This document shows positions 40,688 through 51,067 of a DNA stretch of 51,183 nt, piece by piece. Position numbers and translations under genes: made by a program. Within the stretch, counting starts at the first letter, position 1. Every line of letters starts with the position of its first letter. The notes beneath the pieces are model-generated. The model was not told the DNA's origin. It did no database searches and was given only the letters and a program-made list of their open reading frames with translations. This DNA comes from Flammeovirgaceae bacterium (GTDB lineage: Bacteria > Bacteroidota > Bacteroidia > Cytophagales > Cyclobacteriaceae). The stretch lies in contig JAJTEH010000016.1 of the NCBI GenBank assembly GCA_021298355.1, forward strand, positions 1 to 51,183, in the 5' to 3' direction.

Positions 40688-41705
40688 CCAGGGCTTTTTT
40701 TATAGCCTTCGCTAAAGTTTCTATGTCTTCCTCAGTGGTATCAAACGAACACATAAAGCGACATTCGTTTGTTTTATCATTCCACACATAAAAGAAAATT
40801 TCTGCTTGTACTTTTTCTATGATGTGTGCAGGCAATAAGGCAAATACACCATTGGCATCTACAGATTGGGTAATTTTTATTTCAGGAAATAGTAACAATG
40901 CTTTTTCTAATTTCTTTGCCATCGCATTGGCATGTGTTGCGCTTTTCTTCCACAACTCGTTTTCTAATTGAGCTACAAATTGTGCGCTGATGAAGCGCAT
41001 CTTCGAATGCAATTGCATGCTTTGCTTGCTGATAAATTTAAATTCTTGTGCAAGGTTGGGCTGTAAAAACACAACGGCTTCTCCGGCTAACAAACCATTT
41101 TTTGTACCACCAAAACTGATTACATCTACACCAACATCGCTTGTAAATTCTTTAAAACTTTTCCCTAGGGCAACAGCCGCATTGCTGATGCGGGCACCAT
41201 CCATGTGCAAATACAATCCATATTGGGTTGCCAATGCTTTAATAGCTTTAATTTCATCTACGGTGTAAACCGTTCCGTATTCTGTGCTCTGCGAAATAGA
41301 AATTACTTTCGCTTGTGGATGGTGCTGGTCGTTGATGCGGATAATTTTTTCTTCGATAGCCTGAGGTGTAAGTTTTCCATCAGCGGCCGGAATGCCGATG
41401 ATTTTACATCCTAAAAATTTTTCGGGTGCAGTTGATTCATCTACGTTGATGTGGGCAAGCTCTGGAGCTAAAATGGAATGGTAACTTTTAGTTAATGCAC
41501 TTAGAGCAGAAACATTAGCTCCCGTGCCGTTGTACACAAAGAAAACTTCTGCTTGCGCGCCAAATTCTTTTTTAAAAAGGCTGATAGCTTTTTCTGTGTA
41601 CGAATCGTTACCATAAGAACCAACATGTTGCTCGTTGGCTTGAATAATCGCTTGTAAAATTTCCGGATGAATGCCTGAATAATTATCGCTCGCAAAAGAT
41701 TTCAT
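40677..41705 (-). CDS. ltaE: Low-specificity threonine aldolase
   Basis: 342 residues, fold-type I PLP enzyme that splits threonine to glycine and acetaldehyde (and allo-threonine, beta-hydroxy amino acids). PLP contacts: NGTGANVSAL (59-68), LHMDGARISN (D169 binding the pyridine nitrogen, R172), and the Schiff-base lysine in SFGGTKNGLLAGE (K202). Length is normal. It is the downstream gene of the PorE-like protein on the same strand, 18 bp after it, so it may be co-transcribed. Its end overlaps the mini T9SS protein gene. Confidence 0.92.
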   Translation of the reverse strand: MKSFASDNYSGIHPEILQAIIQANEQHVGSYGNDSYTEKAISLFKKEFGAQAEVFFVYNGTGANVSALSALTKSYHSILAPELAHINVDESTAPEKFLGCKIIGIPAADGKLTPQAIEEKIIRINDQHHPQAKVISISQSTEYGTVYTVDEIKAIKALATQYGLYLHMDGARISNAAVALGKSFKEFTSDVGVDVISFGGTKNGLLAGEAVVFLQPNLAQEFKFISKQSMQLHSKMRFISAQFVAQLENELWKKSATHANAMAKKLEKALLLFPEIKITQSVDANGVFALLPAHIIEKVQAEIFFYVWNDKTNECRFMCSFDTTEEDIETLAKAIKKALVSA

Positions 41706-41723
41706 GAATAACGGTTAGCTATA

Positions 41724-43682
41724 TTATTTTCTGATGATTTCAAATTCTACTCTTCGGTTTAGTTTCCGATCTTCGTCAGTTACTTCATCAACCAAAGGTC
41801 GTTCGCTGCCATACCCTACAGCCGTAATTCTCAAATCATCAATCTTAAATTTATCTAGCAAATATTTTTTAATCGCATCGGCTCGCGCCTGGCTTAGTTT
41901 CAGGTTGGCTTCTTCTTTACCTTGCGAATCGGTATGGCCGGAAATGTTAAGGAAAAAGTGAGGGTGATCAATTAAAAAATTTCCTAATCGATCTAAATCA
42001 GCGTGCATTTCTGGTAAGATATCGGCTTTACCATTTTCAAATTCCAGTTTCTGAAAAGATATTTTACTCTCAACCGGTTGGGTTTGTGTTTCGATAAAAG
42101 TATCGCCTTCTAAGAAAAACGATTTCTCTATTCTGAAAAATTCATCTCCTTGAATGATAAGTAAATAATTTCTTTTATTGATCAAATCGAAATCGTACGT
42201 TCCGTCTTCTCTTAAATATTGAGGCGCAACTTCAACTCCGTAATTTATATCGATAATAGAAACAATGCCTTTAACAGGTCTGCCTGCGGGGTCAGTTACA
42301 ACGCCACTTAAAATAGTAACAGCTCCGGGTTGCGCTTCCATCGGCACAGGGAAAGAAAACAAATCAAGATTTTTATTGTCTTTTTGTTCGGCTCTTGCAT
42401 AATACAAATAGTGTGATGCCGCATCAATGGTAAAATAATATTCACTGCCTTCGCCATTTACGAGTGGACCGGTGTTTTTTGGCTCGGCCCAACCTTTAGG
42501 CGTGCGAATAGATTTGTAGATATCAAACTCTCCGAAGTTTAAAGGATGGCCATCGGAACTAAAGTACAATACATTGTCTTTGTGGTGAAAGAAAGGACTC
42601 ACTTCACTTTTTCTGCTGTTAATAATAGGGCCGGCATTCAGTACTTTTGTCCACAAACCATTTTTATCTTTAACGCTGTAGTATATGTCCGATAAACCAA
42701 AGCCGCCTAATCTGTCGGATGCAAAAAATAAAGAATCTCCCGAATGCGAAAGCGAAGGATGCGAATCCCAGGCTGTAGAGCTCAAAGCTTTTAAATGTTG
42801 TATGTTACCCCATGTGCTATCTTTTTGTAAAGAGGCCATGTATAAATCGCAATTGCCTAATCCACTAGGAGCATTGCATCGCGAGAAAATAAGGGTTTTG
42901 CCATCCTGACTTAAACATGCTGAACCTTCGTTATACTGTGTATTAATTTTTCTCAAAGGCTCGGCATATTCCCAACGGTCTTGTTGCTTTTTAGAAAAGA
43001 ATAAATCTTCGTTAACAATTTGTTCTAAACCTGTATTTATAACATTTCGCTTCGATGTAAAAAGCATCAAGTCATCGCTATTGCCGATAGAAGGACCGTA
43101 ATCGGCTGCTTTAGGAGAATTTACCATACCGCCCATATTCAGTAAAACTCCTTGTGGAGGCATAAGCGTATCAATATCTTTTCTGTAAGCCACTAGCTCG
43201 TAATAGTAGGAGAGGGGCACATAATTTTTCTTATTTTTTTTGTTGATAGAATCGTAAGCATTTTTAATAGCCGGTAGTTCGCCTTCTGCCCGATGGTGTT
43301 TTAGTAAAAGTTTGTAAAGCAAAAGTGCTTCACCTTTCGGTCCGAAACTTTCTGAGAGTTTAGCCAACTCCCACAACAAAGAAGTATTGCGGTAATAGTT
43401 TTGTACGCCAAATTGCTTCACATAACTTTTAGTTAAGCGGTACAAACCCGCATCAGTTTGCGGGTAATCGTGCAACTTTTTTATTGCTTTTGCATCAATA
43501 TAATAATCGATTTTATTTACGTTAGGAAACTCGAAAATGTCAGATTGGCTGTAGGCTGTCAGGCTATCGTTTAAGGCAATAACATCCGCTTTCTTAAACT
43601 TGCTCTTGTTTTTTTGAGCCAGCGAAGAAGGTGCGAGCGCACTCAGTATCAGTATTATTACCAGCGAAAAATGGGTTTTCAC
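41724..43682 (-). CDS. PorE-like OmpA-family protein with PD40 propeller and CRD domain
   Basis: 652 residues from the GTG chosen because it gives a clean signal peptide (VKTHFSLVIILILSALAPSS); an ATG 48 bp upstream only adds a polar leader. Domain order: TPR-like helices (~45-170), a PD40/WD40-like beta-propeller with repeats such as GKTLIFSRCN, DSLFFASDRLGGFGLSDIYY and NVLYFSSDGHPLNFGEFDIY, a carboxypeptidase-regulatory-like fold (GVVTDPAGRPVKGIVS), then a C-terminal OmpA domain with NISGHTDSQGKEEANLKLS that binds peptidoglycan. The same order is reported for PorE, an essential T9SS component anchoring the machine to the cell wall. Identity as PorE itself rather than a paralogue is not certain. 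No close porin partner lies beside it. Confidence 0.82.
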   Translation of the reverse strand: MKTHFSLVIILILSALAPSSLAQKNKSKFKKADVIALNDSLTAYSQSDIFEFPNVNKIDYYIDAKAIKKLHDYPQTDAGLYRLTKSYVKQFGVQNYYRNTSLLWELAKLSESFGPKGEALLLYKLLLKHHRAEGELPAIKNAYDSINKKNKKNYVPLSYYYELVAYRKDIDTLMPPQGVLLNMGGMVNSPKAADYGPSIGNSDDLMLFTSKRNVINTGLEQIVNEDLFFSKKQQDRWEYAEPLRKINTQYNEGSACLSQDGKTLIFSRCNAPSGLGNCDLYMASLQKDSTWGNIQHLKALSSTAWDSHPSLSHSGDSLFFASDRLGGFGLSDIYYSVKDKNGLWTKVLNAGPIINSRKSEVSPFFHHKDNVLYFSSDGHPLNFGEFDIYKSIRTPKGWAEPKNTGPLVNGEGSEYYFTIDAASHYLYYARAEQKDNKNLDLFSFPVPMEAQPGAVTILSGVVTDPAGRPVKGIVSIIDINYGVEVAPQYLREDGTYDFDLINKRNYLLIIQGDEFFRIEKSFFLEGDTFIETQTQPVESKISFQKLEFENGKADILPEMHADLDRLGNFLIDHPHFFLNISGHTDSQGKEEANLKLSQARADAIKKYLLDKFKIDDLRITAVGYGSERPLVDEVTDEDRKLNRRVEFEIIRK

Positions 43683-43834
43683 CTGCCTGGGGTTTTGTGT
43701 AAACAATGTCGTGTAATAAAGTTGATACAATTTAATTGGTTTTACAAGTTGCTTGGCATTACTATTGACATATTAGGCCGCCTGTATAACTATTTGTATT
43801 TTTTCATTTTAAAGTGTCAATTTGACATTAAAGC

Positions 43835-46297
43835 ATGTTTAGATTTAATCCGATACAATTGGTGCAAGAAGAAAACGATGATCTGATTCAGATGATTAAT
43901 CCTGAACAGGAATCGGACTTAAAACCAGAAGACATTCCTCAAGAACTTCCTATACTGGCCATTAAAAATACCGTACTTTTTCCTGGCGTGGTTATTCCTA
44001 TTACGGTAGGCCGCCAAAAGTCGATTAAGTTGGTGAAAAAGGCTTACCAGGGCAACCGTATTATTGGTGTTGTTCCGCAGAAAAACGCACAGCAAGAAGA
44101 GCCAGGCATCGATGATATCTACAAAGTAGGAACCATAGCGCGCATTGTTAAAATGTTGGTTTTGCCCGATGGCAACACAACCATCATCATCCAAGGCAAA
44201 AACAGATTCAGCATCAAAGAAGTGGTGCAGGAAGAACCTTATTTAACAGCACGTTTCGAGTTGTTAACAGACGTTACCACCAACGTAAACGGAAAAGAGG
44301 CAAAAGCACTTAGCCAATCGTTAAAAGAAACTGCTTTTAAAATTTTAAAACTAAATCCTGAAATTCCGCAAGAAGCACAAGTGGCGTTGGAGAATATCCA
44401 AAGCATGTCTTTCTTAATTAATTTCCTTTCGTCTAACCTAAATGTAGAAGTAGCTGATAAACAAAAGATTTTAGAGAAGACAAACATCATAGATCGGGGC
44501 ACTTTGCTATTGCAATACATGTCGCGCGAAGTGCAGATGTTAGAAATTAAAAATGAGATTCAGAAGAAAGTACATACGGATATCGATCAGCAACAACGCG
44601 ATTATTATTTGCGTCAGCAAATCCGTGTTTTACAAGATGAGTTAGGACACGATGGTCCTGAAAAAGAAATTGAAACCTTGCGCAAAAAAGGTGAAGTTAA
44701 AAAATGGTCGAAAGAAGCCGCGCAACAATTCAACAAAGAATTAGATAAACTTTCACGCGTTAATCCGCAAGCTCCGGAGTTTCCTATTGCCATGAATTAT
44801 GTAGAATTCATGTTGGACTTACCTTGGCAAGAATACACCGAAGATGATTTCGATTTAAAGAAAGCCAAGAAGATTTTAGATCAGGATCACTCCGGCTTAG
44901 AAAAAGTAAAAACCAGAATTTTAGAATACTTAGCTGTATTAAAACTAAAGCGCGACATGAAAGGTCCGATACTTTGTTTGTACGGCCCTCCGGGAGTAGG
45001 TAAAACTTCACTGGGAAAATCCATTGCTAAAGCGTTGAATAGAAAATATGTGCGCATGTCTTTAGGAGGCGTACACGATGAAGCTGAAATTCGTGGACAC
45101 AGAAAAACCTACGTTGGCGCAATGCCCGGTAAAGTATTGCAAAACATTAAGAAAGCACAATCTTCTAATCCTGTTTTTATTTTAGATGAGATTGATAAAC
45201 TAAAAGCAGATTTCAGAGGAGATCCATCTTCTGCCATGCTAGAAGTGTTGGATCCTGAACAGAACAATGCTTTCGTTGATAATTATTTAGAAACAGATTA
45301 CGACTTATCAAAAGTCTTGTTCATTGCAACAGCCAATGCCTTGGATACCATTCAACCCGCCTTGCGCGACAGAATGGAAATCATCGAGATTACGGGTTAT
45401 ACACGCGAAGAGAAAGTAGAAATTGCTTCTAAACATTTGGTACCAAAACAAATAAAAGAGCACGGCTTACAACCCAAGCAACTCAAGTTTAGCAAAGCAG
45501 CGATAGAAAAGGTGATTGATGCTTACACAAGAGAATCTGGCGTAAGAACACTCGAAAGAAAAATAGGAAGTGTAATCCGAAATGCAGCCAAATCGGTAGC
45601 GATGGAAGAAGATTACGATGTTGAGGTTACACCCGAAACTGTTGTTAAAGTTTTAGGCACAGAAATTTTCGATGAAGAGTTATATAGCAACAACGAAGCT
45701 GCCGGTGTAGTAACGGGTTTGGCTTGGACACAGGTAGGTGGTGAAATCTTATTTGTAGAATCAAGTTTGAACAAAGGAAAAGGTAGTTTAACAATTTCCG
45801 GCCAGTTGGGTGATGTGATGAAAGAATCTGCGATGGCAGCATTGAGTTATTTAAAAAGCCATGCTGATAATTTGCATATAGACCACCGTGTATTTCAGCA
45901 TTATGATTTGCACATTCACGTACCGGCAGGAGCCGTACCGAAAGATGGACCATCAGCAGGTATTACTATGCTTACATCCCTTGCTTCTATTTACACACAA
46001 AGAAAGGTGAAAGATAAATTAGCCATGACGGGCGAAATTACCTTGCGCGGAAAAGTATTGCCAGTAGGCGGTATCAAAGAAAAAATTCTAGCCGCAAAAA
46101 GAAGCGGCATCAAAGAGATTATCCTAAGCGAAAGAAACAAACGCGACATCGATGAAATTGAAAAGAACTACATAAAAGGGTTAAAGTTTCATTTTGTAAG
46201 CGAAGTATCCGAAGTTTTAAAAATTGCTTTGTTAAAAGAAAAAGTAAGCGAACCATTAACATTCGATTTCCCTGAAAGTAAAACCGAATCGAAATAA
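43835..46297 (+). CDS. lon: ATP-dependent protease Lon
   Basis: 820 residues, cytoplasmic hexameric protease for misfolded and regulatory proteins. The N-terminal LON domain starts at [18 protein letters not shown]. The AAA+ module has Walker [11 protein letters not shown] (near 384) and Walker [11 protein letters not shown]. The C-terminal protease has the catalytic serine in [10 protein letters not shown] (near 705) and the lysine in [14 protein letters not shown] (near 746). Length is typical. It has a divergent arrangement with the PorE-like gene. The upstream region carries two TTGACAT words (near 43765 and 43817), but I could not fix a promoter. It is followed by porQ 25 bp downstream. 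Confidence 0.95.
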   Translation: MFRFNPIQLVQEENDDLIQMINPEQESDLKPEDIPQELPILAIKNTVLFPGVVIPITVGRQKSIKLVKKAYQGNRIIGVVPQKNAQQEEPGIDDIYKVGTIARIVKMLVLPDGNTTIIIQGKNRFSIKEVVQEEPYLTARFELLTDVTTNVNGKEAKALSQSLKETAFKILKLNPEIPQEAQVALENIQSMSFLINFLSSNLNVEVADKQKILEKTNIIDRGTLLLQYMSREVQMLEIKNEIQKKVHTDIDQQQRDYYLRQQIRVLQDELGHDGPEKEIETLRKKGEVKKWSKEAAQQFNKELDKLSRVNPQAPEFPIAMNYVEFMLDLPWQEYTEDDFDLKKAKKILDQDHSGLEKVKTRILEYLAVLKLKRDMKGPILCLYGPPGVGKTSLGKSIAKALNRKYVRMSLGGVHDEAEIRGHRKTYVGAMPGKVLQNIKKAQSSNPVFILDEIDKLKADFRGDPSSAMLEVLDPEQNNAFVDNYLETDYDLSKVLFIATANALDTIQPALRDRMEIIEITGYTREEKVEIASKHLVPKQIKEHGLQPKQLKFSKAAIEKVIDAYTRESGVRTLERKIGSVIRNAAKSVAMEEDYDVEVTPETVVKVLGTEIFDEELYSNNEAAGVVTGLAWTQVGGEILFVESSLNKGKGSLTISGQLGDVMKESAMAALSYLKSHADNLHIDHRVFQHYDLHIHVPAGAVPKDGPSAGITMLTSLASIYTQRKVKDKLAMTGEITLRGKVLPVGGIKEKILAAKRSGIKEIILSERNKRDIDEIEKNYIKGLKFHFVSEVSEVLKIALLKEKVSEPLTFDFPESKTESK

Positions 46298-46322
46298 TTT
46301 GTAAATATCACATTGCGATAGC

Positions 46323-47321
46323 ATGAAGCCATTCCGAAGCATCAGTTTGTTACTCATCATTTTTTCGATGGCTACTGTTCGGATGGCATGGGCGCAAAGT
46401 GCGTATTCATTTTTAAATAATTCAACCAGTGCTAAGCAAAATGCATTGGGAGGTTATGCACCAGCCTTAGCCGATAACGATTTGGTATTAGGTTTATTCA
46501 ACCCTGCTTTATCTGGCGATACATTAAATCATCACGCTGCTGTTCATTTGCATTTTTTACCAGCAGGTGCAACCACCAGTGTTTTTTCCTATCAACCTAT
46601 TGTTGGAAATAGCGGAGCCTGGCAATTTTCTTTGGTACACACCAGCTATGGTTCTATCGATGCATTCGATGCAGCAGGTAATGCATTAGGAAATGCCAAT
46701 GCAGCAGATACTTACCTCAGTATAGCCAAACGTTGGCAAGTGGGTTTGTTTCGCGTAGGCGTTCAGGCAAAGCCTTTCTTTTCTAATTTGGCTGGTAATC
46801 GTTCAAACGGATTGGCTATGGATATAGGAGGAGTGTTTCAACATCCTACACAAGCATTAAGTGTAGGGTTGGTTTTACGTAACATCGGTTTTATCGCTAC
46901 AGAATATGCAGTAAGCAGCGAAGATAACATACCCTTAGATGTTCAACTCGGCATCACCTTCAAACCGAAATACATGCCGTTTCGTTTTTCTTTAACCGCC
47001 ATAGACCTTACTGATTTTGATACTCCAACTATCGATGCAGAAAATCCTCCCTCTACAGTAGATAAAGTAGTGAGGCACATCAACATCGGTTCTGAGTTAA
47101 TACTTAGTAAAAATTTCAATTTCATTTTTGCATACAATTTCAGACGCAGACAAGATTTACAGTTAAGCGAAACAGCCTCCGGTGCAGGTATATCGTATGG
47201 CGTTTGGTTTGGTATTAAAGCATTTCAATTTACATTGAGCAGAACAAGTTTGGGTTCAGGTCAGGGTCAGGTTGCATTTGCCCTCTCAACCAATTTAAAT
47301 CAAGTAATTTTTAGAAGATAG
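46323..47321 (+). CDS. porQ: Type IX secretion system protein PorQ
   Basis: 332 residues with a signal peptide (1-25, ending MAWAQ), then an outer-membrane beta-barrel of the PorQ family. The start of the mature part, YSFLNNSTSAKQNALGGYAP, and ALADNDLVLGLFNPAL are characteristic of PorQ (which shares ancestry with PorV/FadL-type barrels). It ends at AFALSTNLNQVIFRR. PorQ belongs to the attachment complex that anchors T9SS cargo at the cell surface, together with PorU, PorV and PorZ. It is located between lon and hslU with short spacing (25 and 6 bp), so the three are probably one transcript. Confidence 0.88.
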   Translation: MKPFRSISLLLIIFSMATVRMAWAQSAYSFLNNSTSAKQNALGGYAPALADNDLVLGLFNPALSGDTLNHHAAVHLHFLPAGATTSVFSYQPIVGNSGAWQFSLVHTSYGSIDAFDAAGNALGNANAADTYLSIAKRWQVGLFRVGVQAKPFFSNLAGNRSNGLAMDIGGVFQHPTQALSVGLVLRNIGFIATEYAVSSEDNIPLDVQLGITFKPKYMPFRFSLTAIDLTDFDTPTIDAENPPSTVDKVVRHINIGSELILSKNFNFIFAYNFRRRQDLQLSETASGAGISYGVWFGIKAFQFTLSRTSLGSGQGQVAFALSTNLNQVIFRR

Positions 47322-47327
47322 TAAAGT

Positions 47328-48716
47328 ATGATGGAGCAGTATTTAACACCTCAACAAATTGTAGCCGAATTAGATAAATACATTATTGGCCAGCACGAAG
47401 CCAAGCGCAACGTAGCTATTGCCTTACGTAACCGGTGGAGAAGAATGAATGTACCGGGCGAAATGCGTTACGAAATTATGCCCAATAACATTTTAATGAT
47501 TGGCGCCACTGGGGTAGGGAAAACAGAAATAGCAAGACGTTTAGCAAAAATTGCCGATGCTCCGTTTGTAAAAGTAGAAGCATCAAAATTTACAGAAGTA
47601 GGCTACGTAGGCCGCGATGTAGAAAGCATGGTGCGCGATTTAGCCGAACAAGCCGTGTTAATGGTTAAAAGCAAAAAGAAAGAAGAGCTAAAAGAAAAGG
47701 CATTACAAAGTGTAGAAGAAATTATTTTAGATGCATTAATTCCTCCGGTAAAAGAAAACCAAATGCAAAAGAGCACAGGCTTTAATGTAGGAGAAACAAT
47801 GGCAAGCTCCGATGCAGAGTTAAATGAAAAAACCAGAAATCATTTTCGCGAGAAAATAAAGAATGGCGATTTAGAAGACAGAAAAATTGAAATCAACATA
47901 AAAGGAAGTGCAGGTGCACCCATGGGTATGATTGGCGCAGGCATGATGGACGATACCACCATGATGAACCTGCAAGAAATGCTCAGTGGCATGATGCCTA
48001 AAAAACCGAAGAAGAGAAAAGTTACCATTGCCGAAGCAAGACGCATTTTATTAGACGAAGAAGTAAACCGTTTAATGGATATGGACGAGGTGAAAGACGA
48101 AGCCATTGCACGCGCGCAAGATGCGGGCATCATCTTCATCGATGAAATCGATAAAATTGCTTCTTCGGGTGGTAAAGGCGGAGGCCCGGATGTAAGCCGC
48201 GAAGGTGTACAAAGAGATTTGTTACCGATTGTAGAAGGAAGCAGTGTGAACACAAAGTATGGTGTTATCAAAACCGATCATATTTTGTTTGTGGCTGCAG
48301 GTGCTTTTCATGTTTCAAAACCAAGCGATTTAATTCCTGAATTACAAGGTAGATTTCCGATCAGAGTAGAGTTAAACAGTTTATCCAAAGAAGATTTCAT
48401 CAGCATTTTAAAAGATCCGAAGAATGCGTTAACTAAACAATACGAAGCTTTGTTTGCAGCCGAAGGTGTAAAAATTTCTTTTGCTGATAATGCCTTAGAT
48501 CGAATTGCAGAAATTGCTTATCTTGTTAATGCCGAAGTAGAAAACATTGGCGCAAGAAGGTTACACACCGTTATGAGCAAACTATTGAATGAGTTTTTAT
48601 TTGATGTACCTGATAAAATTGGTGCAAATGCCAATATCGTGGTTACAGCTGATATGGTGAGTGAACGCTTGAATAACATCATAAAGCAAAAAGATTTAAG
48701 CGAATTTATATTGTGA
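47328..48716 (+). CDS. hslU: ATP-dependent protease ATPase subunit HslU
   Basis: 462 residues, AAA+ unfoldase that feeds the HslV protease. Start LTPQQIVAELDKYIIGQHEA is the family signature. Walker A is IGATGVGKTE (near 58-67). The inserted I-domain spans roughly residues 105-240 (MGMIGAGMMDDTTMMNLQEM). Walker B is GIIFIDEIDKIA. The C-terminal tail ends LSEFIL, the docking motif for HslV. hslV is not beside it here. Two possible methionines start the protein (MMEQY). Confidence 0.95.
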   Translation: MMEQYLTPQQIVAELDKYIIGQHEAKRNVAIALRNRWRRMNVPGEMRYEIMPNNILMIGATGVGKTEIARRLAKIADAPFVKVEASKFTEVGYVGRDVESMVRDLAEQAVLMVKSKKKEELKEKALQSVEEIILDALIPPVKENQMQKSTGFNVGETMASSDAELNEKTRNHFREKIKNGDLEDRKIEINIKGSAGAPMGMIGAGMMDDTTMMNLQEMLSGMMPKKPKKRKVTIAEARRILLDEEVNRLMDMDEVKDEAIARAQDAGIIFIDEIDKIASSGGKGGGPDVSREGVQRDLLPIVEGSSVNTKYGVIKTDHILFVAAGAFHVSKPSDLIPELQGRFPIRVELNSLSKEDFISILKDPKNALTKQYEALFAAEGVKISFADNALDRIAEIAYLVNAEVENIGARRLHTVMSKLLNEFLFDVPDKIGANANIVVTADMVSERLNNIIKQKDLSEFIL

Positions 48717-49795
48717 GAAAACTCCTCCTTCTATGTTTCTTGTTTATCTTCCAATTCTCATTCGCGCAAAGCGATATCGAAATTGTTTGGCAAGATGCAG
48801 ACGATTCCATCAAACATTATAAAAAACAAGCGCATGATTCAGTGCGCAGAAAGTTTGTAAAAGGATATCCCGATAAATTTTTTATCTGGCCTGTCATAAA
48901 AAGAAGAACATTAGAGGTAGAAGCCCGAAGCATAGAAAACAACAAGCACCGAATTTTTCTTAAACCCAATAACGCAGTCTCTTTAGGCGTAGGCGTGTAT
49001 CTTTTCGAGATTGCGTTAGAGTTGGCCTTTACAGCCCCAGTCGATGAACAATCTAAAGTCAGATTGGGTACTTCCGATGCTTCCGATTTACAAATTAATG
49101 CCTTAGGCAAATTCTGGGGTTTCGACTTATACCATCAACGTTACAAAGGATTTTATCTGGAAGATTCGTTCGACCCTGTAGCTAAAACCGATCCCTTCCC
49201 ACAACGACCGGATATCGTTACGCGCAATTTCGGCTTTTCCGGTATCTATACATTAAACAGAGATAAATTTTCTCTGCGCTCTTCCTTCAACTTTGCCGAG
49301 CAACAGTTGTATAGCCGCGGTTCATGGTTTATCACAGGCACACTCAATAATTTTAAAATCGAAGGAGATTCCGTTTTACTTTCCATTAAAGACCGCGAGC
49401 AGTTTAGCGAGTTTGCCGATTTCGATAGGTTGCGCTACACAACCTTTGGTTTGGCCCCAGGGTATTCGCACAACTTCATCTACAAAAATTTCTTTCTGAA
49501 TTTAACGTTAGGCATTGGTCCGGCTCATAATTGGACAACCATACGCAGCATTACAGGTAAAGAAAGAAACAGTGTTTCCATAAATAGCATAAGTGTTTTA
49601 AGAATAGGAGTTGGTTATAATGCTGATAATTTTTTTGCAGGAGTTGGCTACGTTAATCAATCCAGAAACCTAAAGATCGAAGATTTTAGATTTACCAACA
49701 CAACAGCCATGTTTAAGTTACTAATCGGCTGGCGCTTCAAAGAATTTGGTATACTAAAGAAGAGAGCTGTGGATTTAATTCCTTTTCAGATATAG
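48713..49795 (+). CDS. DUF4421 outer-membrane protein
   Basis: 360 residues; GTG start overlapping the hslU stop (GTGA). Signal peptide about 1-18 (LLLLCFLFIFQFSFAQ). The rest is a beta-barrel-like alternation of aromatic and polar residues. DKFFIWPVIKRRTLEVEAR, NAVSLGVGVYLFEIALELAF and DLYHQRYKGFYLEDS match DUF4421, a Bacteroidota family of unknown function predicted to form a porin-like barrel. It ends RAVDLIPFQI. It closes the lon-porQ-hslU transcript; a T9SS or envelope link is only suggested by the neighbours. Confidence 0.82.
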   Translation: MRKLLLLCFLFIFQFSFAQSDIEIVWQDADDSIKHYKKQAHDSVRRKFVKGYPDKFFIWPVIKRRTLEVEARSIENNKHRIFLKPNNAVSLGVGVYLFEIALELAFTAPVDEQSKVRLGTSDASDLQINALGKFWGFDLYHQRYKGFYLEDSFDPVAKTDPFPQRPDIVTRNFGFSGIYTLNRDKFSLRSSFNFAEQQLYSRGSWFITGTLNNFKIEGDSVLLSIKDREQFSEFADFDRLRYTTFGLAPGYSHNFIYKNFFLNLTLGIGPAHNWTTIRSITGKERNSVSINSISVLRIGVGYNADNFFAGVGYVNQSRNLKIEDFRFTNTTAMFKLLIGWRFKEFGILKKRAVDLIPFQI

Positions 49796-49934
49796 AATAA
49801 AAGGTGATAATCAATACGGGTATATTCACTTGAATTTTTCTCTAGAGTTTTCATGGCAGATTTATAAGTCCATAACAAGTTTTCAGTCTTAATACAACCT
49901 ACCTTCATCTATTCTGTTCAAGCGGATTAAAGTT

Positions 49935-50363
49935 TTATTTTTTACGTTCGTCTACTAACTTTTCTTCTACAGTAAAGTCATAAGAAAGTACCAAAAAATT
50001 AAATAGAAACTCCTTCTGCGAGGTAAGTGTATCAGAATGTAAAAATCGTCCGTAAACAGAAACCCAAAACTTTTCATCAGTATTCTTATTATTCAAATAA
50101 GAATCATAATTATCGAATACATAATCCCGCAAATAATCAGAACATGGAACGAGATGAATTTTGTCTTTATTTATTTCGATTTCATCATACCTTTCTAGTA
50201 AGATATTCTTCTTAGAATTAACATAAACCGAACCTTTCAGATTTAATAAAGAAGCTTCTTGGTTTTCGGTACAAACAAGTGTGTGTAATTTTTTATTCTT
50301 CGTTTTGTTTACATTATCGCAAGAAAGAAACAGTAAGGGAAAGATCAAAAAAATCATCCGCAT
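49935..50363 (-). CDS. Small lipoprotein of unknown function
   Basis: 142 residues with a lipoprotein signal MRMIFLIFPLLFLSC (C15). The mature part begins DNVNKTKNKKLHT and is mostly polar alpha/beta, with EIEINKDKIHLVPCSDYL and a C-terminal VLSYDFTVEEKLVDERKK. No domain is recognised. It is AT-rich and stands alone between the DUF4421 gene and ribH, like the small genes of the left-hand island. The downstream side holds no repeat. Confidence 0.75.
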   Translation of the reverse strand: MRMIFLIFPLLFLSCDNVNKTKNKKLHTLVCTENQEASLLNLKGSVYVNSKKNILLERYDEIEINKDKIHLVPCSDYLRDYVFDNYDSYLNNKNTDEKFWVSVYGRFLHSDTLTSQKEFLFNFLVLSYDFTVEEKLVDERKK

Positions 50364-50488
50364 AAACTAAATCTAAGTGTTTTCTAAGTCTTGATCCACT
50401 TAACACATATAAAGTCACCCGAAGGGTACTCTTTGGCAATTCTGCACTTTCCGAAAGGTCATTGTTAATACTAACAACGTACACAACA

Positions 50489-50516
50489 ACCCCACTCGCT
50501 CAGATGTTGTGTAGCA
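50489..50516 (-). repeat. Dispersed hairpin repeat, partial copy after ribH
   Basis: On the minus strand it reads CTACACAACATCTGAGCGAG TGGGG, matching the truncated copy at 10065-10109 (ACACAACATCTGTG...AGTGGGG). It lies 8 bases past the ribH stop. Confidence 0.6.
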
Positions 50517-50523
50517 AAACACG

Positions 50524-50991
50524 TCAAAACTTCAACATACTCAAAGCCGTAAGCGCAGCTTCCTCTCCCTTGTTCCCTAATTTACCACCGGCTCTTTCTA
50601 ACGCTTGTGCTTCCGTTAACACAGTTAACACACCAAACACAACTGGTTTTTTTGTTTTAATAGTTACTTCCGTAATGCCATAACTAACCGCCTGGCATAT
50701 ATAATCAAAATGCGGAGTATCGCCCTGTATCACACAACCAATTGCAATTACAGCATCCACATCCTTTTTCTCAGCCATCCACAAACTTCCTAATGTTAAT
50801 TCAAAAGTTCCGGGCACCGATTTTTTTAGGATGTTACTTTTCTTCAAGCCATGTGCCAACAAACAATCTTTAGCACCAACATATAAAGCATCCGTTATTG
50901 CTTCATTCCATTCAGCTACAACAATGGCAATTTTGGTTTTACTAAAATTAGCTTTTGCTTTTAACTTCCCTGATTTTAATTGTCCTGGCAT
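50524..50991 (-). CDS. ribH: 6,7-dimethyl-8-ribityllumazine synthase
   Basis: 155 residues, the penultimate enzyme of riboflavin synthesis. It joins 5-amino-6-ribitylaminouracil and dihydroxybutanone phosphate and forms icosahedral or pentameric shells. Signature: [16 protein letters not shown] (aromatic-N substrate contact WN), [24 protein letters not shown] (catalytic His), and [18 protein letters not shown] at the end. Length and motifs are normal. No other rib gene lies nearby. It is flanked on both sides by copies of the dispersed hairpin repeat (50489 and 51068) in the gene's own orientation. Confidence 0.94.
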   Translation of the reverse strand: MPGQLKSGKLKAKANFSKTKIAIVVAEWNEAITDALYVGAKDCLLAHGLKKSNILKKSVPGTFELTLGSLWMAEKKDVDAVIAIGCVIQGDTPHFDYICQAVSYGITEVTIKTKKPVVFGVLTVLTEAQALERAGGKLGNKGEEAALTALSMLKF

Positions 50992-51067
50992 AGTATAATT
51001 ATATTTTCATTTAAAACTAGAGATAAAAAAGCTCATGGCACAATCCATTCCTACTAAATCTAGTATT

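Noticed and set aside
50489-50516. Terminator of ribH formed by the partial repeat
   Set aside because: The partial copy lacks the left arm, and no T-run follows on the minus strand.
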